A stretch of DNA of 6,550 nucleotides from Propionibacteriaceae bacterium (GTDB lineage Bacteria; Actinomycetota; Actinomycetes; Propionibacteriales; Propionibacteriaceae): the NCBI GenBank assembly GCA_031254155.1, contig JAIRVA010000339.1:1-6550 (forward strand), written 5' to 3'. How positions within the stretch are numbered: position 1 is the first letter of the stretch; each line of letters begins with the position of its first letter. Shown piece after piece: positions 1 to 5,203 of this stretch. A model generated the notes under the pieces. That model had not been told where the DNA came from, ran no database searches, and was given only the letters and a program-made list of their open reading frames with translations. Position numbers and translations under genes: made by a program.

Positions 1-39
1 GTCAGTCTACGCGACTTGGCGCCGCGGCGACAGATGAGG

Positions 40-2307
40 TTAGCCCAGGCGGCGCCTCGCGGCGACGAGGGTTGTGGCCAGACCGAGCAGGACGAGTACG
101 ACGGCTGCCGCCGTACCACTCGCGGTCCCGGCCACCGACCCACCACCGGGTACCGTCACCGGCGTACTTCCGGCCGCGGCCGACCCGGACGGTACGGTCG
201 TCGTACCCGACGTCTCACTACCCACCGGTGTCCCACCAGCCGGCGTCCCAGCCGGCGTCTCGGCCGACGCCGGCGTACTCGCCACGGCCGCGGTCGCGGC
301 CGACTCGAGCGTCGCCGACGTGTAACCCGTCAACGACCCGGTCACCGCGACTGTGAACGTCTTCCCGATATCACCGCTTGTCAGAGCGTACGTCGCCGCG
401 GTCGCACCCGGGATCTCCACCCCATCAGCCGACCACTGGTACGCGAACTCGACCCCCGCCGGGCTCCACACACCCGGGTTCGCTGTGAGCGCCCCGCCCA
501 CCGCCGGCACCCCGCTGATCGTCGGCTGAGCCGTCGTCAACGTCCCCGCCACCACCGGGCCAACCGTCACCGACTGCTTCACCGGCAGGCCGTCATACCA
601 GGCCGTCGTCTCAAACCGGATCATCGCACCCAGATCCTCCGGCAGGATGGTGTACGTCGAACTGCTCCCCGACCCGATCTCGTTCACCCACCACTCACGA
701 AACACAGTCAACCCGTCCGGACTCCACGTCCCGATATCCGCGGCCAGAGTCTGGCCTACCTGGGCCGTACCACTAATCGTCGGCGTACCCGCCACGATGG
801 CTGGTTTGACCACGGCCACGGTCGACGCCGAGGTGGCGGTGGTCGGCGTGTACCCGGCGAGCGTTCCCGTCACCGCGACTGTGAACGTCTTCCCGATATC
901 ACCGCTTGTCAGAGGGTACGTCGCCGCGGTGGCCCCGGTGACCGGGACCCCGTCCGCCGACCACTGGTACGCCAGCGCGACCCCTGTTGGCGCCCAGGCA
1001 CCCGTCGTGACACTCAGGGTTTGCCCGGTCTGGGCGGCACCGATGATCACCGGCTGCGGGGCCGTCAGCGTACCCGGCTGGACCGTGACCGCCGCCGAGG
1101 TGGCGCTCCCAGGGACGGCGCCCGTCTTCGTACCGGTCACCGTCACCGTCAGGGCTTGCCCGTTGTCAGCGGCGGTAGGAGTGTAGGCCGACCCCGTCCC
1201 GACGACCTGCGTGCCGCGGTGCCAGGCGTACGCGAGACTCGCGTCGGCCGGCAACACGCCGGTCGCCGTCGCGGTCAGCGCCTGGCCGACCTGCGCGGTA
1301 CCACTGATCGTGACTCCCGCGATCGTCACCGTCGTCTCGGCGGCGTTGAACGCTGTCACAGTGTACGAATCGGAGGTGGTCGAGCAGCCGGTCAGCCCGC
1401 TGATCGTCACTACGTACGTGTCTTCCGCACCCAGCGCCGGGGCGGTGAGCGGCGGCATGTCCCAGCCAAGGGCGGTCAAATGGTAACTGTCGGCCGCGTT
1501 CCAGACCGGCGATGCGTTCGAGGTGGCGAGTGCCGTACCGTTCTTCGTCACGGCGACGGTGGCAGTTGACGCGTCGCAGGCGGCCGGGTAGTACGACCAG
1601 CGTTGCGCCGTCGTATTCATGACTTCGTACGGGAAGTACCCCGCGGACGGCCACGCGTACGTCCCCGGCGTGGCGACCGAGTAGTCCGCCAATACATGCA
1701 GGACATTGAAGTTGCTCGTACTGGCAAACGAGAGCGAACCTGTGTTGGCGTAGAGGATCTGCGCCCGGTGCCCCAGAATCTCGTTGCCCATGCCCGAGTC
1801 GTCAACGTAGATGGAAATGGGGTTGACGTACGTACCCTGCCAATATGCGATGGCCTCGCTGACCACGCCCGGCGGGAAGGTGTTACCGCCCTCGGGCGTG
1901 TAGCAGGTCCACGTACTGGGCCGGGCGTGGCTGAGTGTCCCCGCGGCCTGCAGCATGAGCGCGGCCTGTTGGTCGTACGTCGTCGAGGTCGTGGCGTCTT
2001 GCGTCACCGGACCCAGCCCGGCGAGCGCCCGGTAGAAGTTGATCACCGTGAGGATCGCGTCGTTCGACGCGGCCGAGGTCGTCCCCGCGTCACAGTTCGC
2101 CACACTGCCGGTCCATCCCGGCGCCACGCTCAGCGCGGGCGCGTAATAGGTCTGGTACGCCTGGCGGACGCTGGCCTTGTCCTGCGGGTCGAGCCCGCCC
2201 GAGTACGGCGCGGCGCTAGCCTGCGGGGCGACGAGCCCCATCCCCGCGATGGCGAGTACGGCCACCGCCGTGGTCGCCCGTTTCCACATTGACAACTGAC
2301 TGCGCAC
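40..2307 (-). CDS. Secreted CAP (SCP/PR1-like) domain surface protein with Ig-like repeats and C-terminal membrane anchor
   Basis: A 755-residue exported protein. I chose the GTG at 2305-2307 because AGGAGG sits five bases before it; the open frame runs back to a TTG at 2364, but that codon lies in the probable -35 box. The signal peptide is WKRA, then a hydrophobic core, then an ASA|AP cleavage site near residue 33. The CAP domain spans about 80-230: NFYRALAGLG helix, H127 in SHARP, E151 in SEAIAYW, GHRAQIL with H180, and a closing LHVLADY strand. H127, E151 and H180 match the usual CAP cavity residues. C72/C135 and C244/C308 could form disulfides. Next comes AWPSAGYFPYEV and a beta-sandwich common after bacterial CAP domains, then four Ig-like modules (about 326-409, 411-500, 501-586, 587-675), a Thr/Pro/Gly/Ser stalk (676-728), a TM helix (about 730-749) and an RRR tail. 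No LPXTG is present. It is probably displayed on the cell surface; its substrate or partner is unknown. Confidence 0.9.
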   Translation of the reverse strand: MRSQLSMWKRATTAVAVLAIAGMGLVAPQASAAPYSGGLDPQDKASVRQAYQTYYAPALSVAPGWTGSVANCDAGTTSAASNDAILTVINFYRALAGLGPVTQDATTSTTYDQQAALMLQAAGTLSHARPSTWTCYTPEGGNTFPPGVVSEAIAYWQGTYVNPISIYVDDSGMGNEILGHRAQILYANTGSLSFASTSNFNVLHVLADYSVATPGTYAWPSAGYFPYEVMNTTAQRWSYYPAACDASTATVAVTKNGTALATSNASPVWNAADSYHLTALGWDMPPLTAPALGAEDTYVVTISGLTGCSTTSDSYTVTAFNAAETTVTIAGVTISGTAQVGQALTATATGVLPADASLAYAWHRGTQVVGTGSAYTPTAADNGQALTVTVTGTKTGAVPGSATSAAVTVQPGTLTAPQPVIIGAAQTGQTLSVTTGAWAPTGVALAYQWSADGVPVTGATAATYPLTSGDIGKTFTVAVTGTLAGYTPTTATSASTVAVVKPAIVAGTPTISGTAQVGQTLAADIGTWSPDGLTVFREWWVNEIGSGSSSTYTILPEDLGAMIRFETTAWYDGLPVKQSVTVGPVVAGTLTTAQPTISGVPAVGGALTANPGVWSPAGVEFAYQWSADGVEIPGATAATYALTSGDIGKTFTVAVTGSLTGYTSATLESAATAAVASTPASAETPAGTPAGGTPVGSETSGTTTVPSGSAAAGSTPVTVPGGGSVAGTASGTAAAVVLVLLGLATTLVAARRRLG
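341..402 (-). repeat. 62-bp near-identical repeat, copy A (Ig-like module 4)
   Basis: This stretch matches 869-930 with a single mismatch (position 387 versus 915). It encodes the core TSGDIGKTFTVAVTG of the fourth Ig-like module. The copies are 528 bp (176 codons) apart and in frame, so they are consistent with module duplication or gene conversion inside the surface protein gene. Confidence 0.9.
869..930 (-). repeat. 62-bp near-identical repeat, copy B (Ig-like module 2)
   Basis: Second copy of the repeat at 341-402, encoding the same core in the second Ig-like module. Flanking similarity continues at lower identity through the YQWSADG segment, while module 3 between them is divergent. Confidence 0.9.
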
Positions 2308-2312
2308 CGAAA

Positions 2313-2318
2313 CCTCCT
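2313..2318 (-). promoter_or_regulatory. Ribosome binding site deciding the start of the CAP surface protein
   Basis: The minus strand reads AGGAGG, then TTTCG, then GTG. A perfect Shine-Dalgarno core with a five-base spacer fixes the start at 2307. The ATG at 2289 is too far downstream to use it, and the TTG at 2364 has no such site. Confidence 0.85.
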
Positions 2319-2335
2319 GGTAGACCTTGGGAGAG

Positions 2336-2364
2336 ATGATTATCAACCTTGTGTGGTGTGTCAA
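2336..2364 (-). promoter_or_regulatory. Probable promoter of the CAP surface protein gene
   Basis: On the minus strand a perfect TTGACA (2359-2364) is followed after 17 bases by AATCAT (2336-2341), a 4/6 match to TATAAT. A better -10-like hexamer, GATAAT (2339-2344), overlaps it but at a short 14-base spacing. The start of transcription would fall near 2329, giving a leader of about 20 bases with the AGGAGG site. The -10 area also contains TGATAATCAT, which resembles half of a Fur/Zur-type operator; this is suggestive only. Confidence 0.5.
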
Positions 2365-2376
2365 CTAGGTGTATTT

Positions 2377-2650
2377 CATGTTGGTATCGCGAAAACCAGG
2401 TGGCTCGACGCCCGCAAGGCCCGTGAACGCGCCGCCGGGTTCATTGAACCGACCTGGGCATCGACACCCACGGCGAAGTGCTGACCATCAACGAAATTCG
2501 GTTCGCGGAGAGGTTCCAGTACCGAGGTGAGGGCATACAGGAATGGATACCTCGCGGTCCTTTGCCCACCGATGACATCACTTGGCTGAGCAAGGGAGTC
2601 AACGTCGAGGTGAAGTCCACGAAAGCGAAATACTGGCCTATACCCCAGGT
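2377..2650 (+). pseudogene. Broken remnant of a possible PD-(D/E)xK-type nuclease domain
   Basis: Two overlapping frames carry protein-like sequence with no intact gene. In the first (2377 to about 2444) it reads KTRWLDARKARERAAGFIEP. In the second (from 2448, after an in-frame TGA at 2445-2447) it reads LGIDTHGEVLTINEIRF, then ERFQYRGEGIQEWIPRG, then PTDDITW and VNVEVKSTKAKYW. A frameshift near 2440-2450 would join them. The D...ExK spacing resembles the active-site signature of PD-(D/E)xK nucleases, as in the toxin tips of some polymorphic toxins and restriction-like enzymes. That family assignment is inferred from the motif only. The frame loses sense after about 2640, just before the next gene's promoter. 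Codons such as AGG, ATA, CCT and ACT are less GC-rich than in the neighbours, which fits a transferred, decaying fragment. A GTG at 2478 without a clear Shine-Dalgarno is the only plausible start. Confidence 0.35.
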
Positions 2651-2651
2651 T

Positions 2652-2694
2652 TCCCCGCTGGGGACGGGCGCCCGCACGTGGCACAATATGTGTC
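2652..2694 (+). promoter_or_regulatory. Probable promoter of the DUF1295 gene (leaderless type)
   Basis: CACAAT (2682-2687) lies seven bases before the GTG start, where a -10 box sits for leaderless actinobacterial transcripts. The matching -35 position (2659-2664, TGGGGA) is weak. It falls in a small palindrome, TCCCC-GCT-GGGGA (2652-2664), which could be an operator or chance. No Shine-Dalgarno precedes the start. Confidence 0.35.
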
Positions 2695-3621
2695 GTGGTA
2701 CCTCTGAAGCAGAGCCGCGCGGCTGGCTTTGCCCTGATTGCGGCGGTGTACGTGGTCGCCACCGCGCTGGCGGTCGCGCTGTTCGCGGCGCTCGCCGCCT
2801 GGCCCGTGTTTGGCCGGGTCCTGGTCGCCGACCTCGGTGCCACCCTCGCCGTCTACCTCGTCGGCCTGGCGCTCGGCAACCTATCCGTTTACGACCCGTA
2901 CTGGAGCGTCGCGCCACCGGTCATCGTCGTCGGCCTGATCGCGTACGACCGCAGTCTCACCGTGGGTACGATCCTGCTCGCGCTCGCGATCACCATCTGG
3001 GGAGTCCGGCTGACCGCCAACTGGGCGTACACCTTCACGAACCTCAGTACCCAGGATTGGCGGTACGACAAGCTAAGATCCGGAAATCCGCGCCTGTGGC
3101 CCCTGATCGCACTGGTCGGCGTCACCCTGTTCCCGACCCTCGTGGTCTACCTCTGCCTGCTGCCGGCGATCACGTACCTGGCCGCGCCCGCGACCACCGT
3201 CGTCACGGTGACCGGCGTCGTCCTGTGCCTCGCCGCGACGACCCTCCAACTCGTCGCCGACACCCAGCTGCACCGCTTCCGCCGTCAGTACGCGGGCGAG
3301 CACCGTCTCATTCGCGCCGGGTTGTGGCACCATTCCCGCCACCCCAACTACTTGGGCGAGATCCTCATGTGGTGGGGCGTGTTCGTCATTATGGCCTCGG
3401 CCACCCCGCGCCACTGGTGGATGTACGCCGCGGGCGCGCTGGTCAACACCCTCATGTTCTGGTTCGTCAGCATCCCGCTGGCCGATGGTCGCAACCGGAC
3501 GCTCCGGCCGGGGTACGACGCGTACCTCCGCGACACCAACGCCCTGTGGCCCTTCTGGCACCGGGTTCGTACCCCCGCCCGCGACCCCGAAACTCCGGCT
3601 AAAACACAACAGTCATTCTAG
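2695..3621 (+). CDS. DUF1295 family membrane protein (steroid 5-alpha-reductase/ICMT-like)
   Basis: A 308-residue polytopic inner-membrane protein, close to the usual length for DUF1295 proteins, with about seven hydrophobic segments (first at about 10-35). Family motifs appear in order: NLSVYDPYWSVAPP (62-75), IWGVRLTANW (101-110), DWRYDKLR (121-128), VADTQLHRFR (187-196), GLWHHSRHPNYLGE (209-222) followed by WWG, and RPGYDAYLRDTNALWPF near the end. The SRHPNYLGE segment is the NADPH/cofactor-facing signature shared by the 5-alpha-reductase and isoprenylcysteine methyltransferase folds. The substrate is not predictable; a lipid or isoprenoid-like reductase is the usual guess. The start is GTG 2695. 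An ATG at 2688 is in another frame, and no ribosome site exists, so translation is probably leaderless. It appears to be a single-gene unit, with a stem-loop after its stop and a new promoter beyond. The tail after residue 290 is a short polar extension. Confidence 0.88.
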   Translation: MVPLKQSRAAGFALIAAVYVVATALAVALFAALAAWPVFGRVLVADLGATLAVYLVGLALGNLSVYDPYWSVAPPVIVVGLIAYDRSLTVGTILLALAITIWGVRLTANWAYTFTNLSTQDWRYDKLRSGNPRLWPLIALVGVTLFPTLVVYLCLLPAITYLAAPATTVVTVTGVVLCLAATTLQLVADTQLHRFRRQYAGEHRLIRAGLWHHSRHPNYLGEILMWWGVFVIMASATPRHWWMYAAGALVNTLMFWFVSIPLADGRNRTLRPGYDAYLRDTNALWPFWHRVRTPARDPETPAKTQQSF

Positions 3622-3630
3622 GCAAACGAT

Positions 3631-3658
3631 TGTGGTCCGAAAATAGTCGCGGAACACA
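3631..3658 (+). terminator. Stem-loop after the DUF1295 gene, possible weak terminator
   Basis: TGTGGTCCG (3631-3639) pairs with CGGAACACA (3650-3658) with one mismatch in nine, across a 10-base loop. It begins ten bases after the TAG stop. No T-tract follows, so it is not a classic intrinsic terminator. It may stabilise the 3' end or act with Rho. Confidence 0.3.
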
Positions 3659-3677
3659 GCCAATACGTCTAGTAAAG

Positions 3678-3709
3678 GTCACAGTTTTGTCACACCTGTC
3701 TCCTAAGAT
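3678..3709 (+). promoter_or_regulatory. Promoter with 11-bp-spaced GTCACA direct repeat, candidate response-regulator site
   Basis: GTCACA occurs at 3678-3683 and again at 3689-3694, exactly 11 bp apart, one helical turn. A -10-like TAAGAT lies at 3704-3709. The repeat covers the -35 position, where no good TTGACA exists at normal spacing. OmpR/PhoB-family regulators bind tandem half-sites at 10-11 bp spacing over weak -35 regions, and an OmpR-family regulator is encoded downstream. Autoregulation is therefore a reasonable inference. The start of transcription would be near 3716. Confidence 0.5.
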
Positions 3710-3736
3710 TTGTGGCACTCACGAAAGGGAAGTGTC

Positions 3737-4516
3737 ATGGAAAACCGGCTATCAGACGATCTGGTAGCCCTGTTGTTGTTCGGCGCCTCATCGGATGCCC
3801 GCGGGGGACCCGGTGATCGAGGGCTCGCCAGCGTCGCGGCCGAAGCCGCTAGACAATTGGCGTGGTCGGCCGTCAACTTTCGTACCACGGCGCGCCCGTC
3901 GGACCTCGTCGCCAGCAATTGGGGATTGCGAAGCCTGGCCGGTGGGCCAGGGCGGGACGAGGCCGATCGCGCGCCGGTGGGTTCCCCGGCCCACGCTGAC
4001 GCCGCCGTACTCCGTAATGGTGCGGGCATGGATATAAGCGTCACTTATGCCGGAAGCAACAGATCCAGACCTGGCCCGGGCGCTGGACACGGGGTGTGCG
4101 ATGGAACCAGTACGATGGGCGGCTTGACCGCCGGAGCGGACCGGAGGCCGACCTTGGTGGGTATGCCGGCCAGACTTGCGACAGTAACGACGCAGGTTTC
4201 CGACCCGTCTCCGGTACAGGTACCCGCGACGGCAACCCCCAGAACGGACGTGGGACAGTGGCCATTTGCGCCACGGGGGCCCTGGGGGTTGCCGCTGCGG
4301 GCGCTGGAGCGACCGCCCACCCCGCGCCGGACGGGGCGGCCGGCCACCGCGGCCTGCCAGGACGCGCGCGGAGTAGTCGGCGAGGTGGGAACATTGGTGA
4401 TAAAAGGAAGTGCTGACTTACGCGGTGTCGTCAGCCGGGCGTCCGGCGGGATGAGATGGCGGCACCTGGTAAATCAGCGGTTCCTAATGAGCGCAACGTG
4501 CCAAGGAGGTCAGTAA
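3737..4516 (+). CDS. Unrecognised 259-residue ORF preceding the two-component system
   Basis: I do not recognise this protein. The ATG at 3737 has an AAAGGGAAG Shine-Dalgarno about four bases upstream and lies about 20 bases after the predicted transcription start; a TTG at 3710 overlaps the -10 and is less likely. The N-terminus (MENRLSDDLVALLLFG) looks like a short amphipathic or hydrophobic helix. The rest is rich in Gly, Arg, Pro, Ala and Thr, with three Cys, no transmembrane segment, no signal peptide and no known motif. The stop lies 12 bases before the response regulator start, which suggests one operon. Coding bias is weaker than in the neighbours: third-position GC is roughly 70-75% by eye against over 80% in the regulator, and AGA and GGA codons are frequent. 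It may be a fast-evolving or acquired accessory protein, a decayed gene, or an open stretch in an untranslated leader. Confidence 0.4.
   Translation: MENRLSDDLVALLLFGASSDARGGPGDRGLASVAAEAARQLAWSAVNFRTTARPSDLVASNWGLRSLAGGPGRDEADRAPVGSPAHADAAVLRNGAGMDISVTYAGSNRSRPGPGAGHGVCDGTSTMGGLTAGADRRPTLVGMPARLATVTTQVSDPSPVQVPATATPRTDVGQWPFAPRGPWGLPLRALERPPTPRRTGRPATAACQDARGVVGEVGTLVIKGSADLRGVVSRASGGMRWRHLVNQRFLMSATCQGGQ
4412..4435 (+). repeat. Short perfect inverted repeat GCTGAC/GTCAGC
   Basis: GCTGAC (4412-4417) and GTCAGC (4430-4435) flank a 12-base loop near the end of the unknown ORF, about 95 bases before the response regulator start. It could form an RNA hairpin or be an operator; a six-base stem can occur by chance. 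Confidence 0.2.
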
Positions 4517-4524
4517 AGGGGAGG
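4502..4524 (+). promoter_or_regulatory. Double Shine-Dalgarno region before the response regulator
   Basis: GGGGAGG (4518-4524) lies four bases before the ATG at 4529 and serves the response regulator. A second, perfect AAGGAGGT (4502-4509) lies inside the last codons of the upstream ORF, 19 bases from the ATG and with no start codon at proper distance. It may help hold terminating ribosomes for re-initiation on the regulator. Confidence 0.55.
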
Positions 4525-4528
4525 CGGA

Positions 4529-5203
4529 ATGAGAATGCTGATCGCCGACGACAATCGGCGGATTGTCGGGATAGTGGCCGAGTACGCAAAAAAAGAGGGA
4601 TTTACCGTCGATTGTACGTACGATGGCACGGAGGCGCTCAGTAAGGCCACCACCAATGGCTACGATGTCATCCTCCTCGACGTGATGCTGCCGGGCCTGG
4701 ACGGGTACTCCATCTGTCGGGCCATCCGGCGGACCAGTACCGTTCCCATCATTATGGTGACCGCCCGTGGTGAAGACTTTGAACGGATCATGGGCCTCGA
4801 CACCGGTGCCGACGACTACGTCGTGAAGCCCTTCTCGCCGGCCGAACTGATGGCCCGGATCCGGGCCATCCTGCGCCGGTTGGCACCGATGTCCGCCCAG
4901 GTGGTCCGCCACGACGGGCTTGTCGTCGACCTCGACGCGTACACCACCGAAATCGACGGCCAGCGTATCCCCTTGACAAAGAAGGAAACCGAGCTATTGT
5001 GGCTCCTGGCCACCAACCGGAACAAGGTCTTTTCGCGGCCCAACCTGCTCGACAGCGTCTGGGGATCGGACTACTTCGGCGACGGCCGGACCGTCGACTC
5101 GCACATCCGCCGCCTGCGCGCCAAGCTGGAAGCCGTCCCCCACCCGGAGTGGAGCGTTGTGACGATCTGGGGCGTGGGCTACAAATTCGAGGTCCTGACA
5201 TGA
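4529..5203 (+). CDS. OmpR/PhoB-family response regulator
   Basis: A 224-residue cytoplasmic transcription factor of normal family length. The receiver domain (about 1-118) has the acidic pocket D7/D8, phosphoacceptor D51 in ILLDVMLPGLDGY, the switch threonine T78 in MVTAR, and K100 in DDYVVKPFS, so it should be phosphorylatable. The DNA-binding winged helix (about 126-222) has the LTKKETELLWLLATN entry helix, the recognition helix TVDSHIRRLRAKL (188-200) and the GVGYKF wing. Its stop codon overlaps the start of the histidine kinase (ATGA), so the two are translationally coupled and form a cognate pair. The 11-bp GTCACA repeat upstream of the operon is a candidate binding site. Neither the signal nor the regulon can be read from the sequence. 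Confidence 0.96.
   Translation: MRMLIADDNRRIVGIVAEYAKKEGFTVDCTYDGTEALSKATTNGYDVILLDVMLPGLDGYSICRAIRRTSTVPIIMVTARGEDFERIMGLDTGADDYVVKPFSPAELMARIRAILRRLAPMSAQVVRHDGLVVDLDAYTTEIDGQRIPLTKKETELLWLLATNRNKVFSRPNLLDSVWGSDYFGDGRTVDSHIRRLRAKLEAVPHPEWSVVTIWGVGYKFEVLT

Noticed and set aside
15..32. GC-rich palindromic stretch downstream of the surface protein as a terminator
   Set aside because: CGCCGCGGCG is self-complementary but leaves no loop and has no T-tract on the minus strand. GC-rich palindromes of this size are common at this base composition.
16..1569. Long 517-codon plus-strand open frame opposite the surface protein
   Set aside because: It is extremely Arg-rich and low complexity, with no domain. 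It is antisense to a gene with a clear signal peptide, CAP motifs and Ig repeats. Long antisense frames are expected in GC-rich coding DNA.
2286..2364. TTG at 2364 or ATG at 2289 as the start of the surface protein
   Set aside because: The TTG is part of the TTGACA -35 element. The ATG lacks a ribosome site, whereas the GTG at 2307 has AGGAGG at five bases.
2376..2917. Minus-strand open frames of 155 and 158 codons across the intergenic region
   Set aside because: They overlap the start of the well-supported DUF1295 gene in antisense, have low-complexity composition and lack ribosome sites.
2478..3602. 374-codon plus-strand frame overlapping the DUF1295 gene
   Set aside because: Only the first 60 or so codons look protein-like, and these are annotated as a remnant. 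From about 2690 it is an out-of-frame, Arg/Pro-rich shadow of the DUF1295 gene.
4041..4394. Overlapping minus- and plus-strand frames of 100-117 codons inside the unknown ORF
   Set aside because: They are Pro/Arg/Ala-rich with no motif or convincing start. Their presence does lower confidence in the main ORF, and I reflected that in its score.
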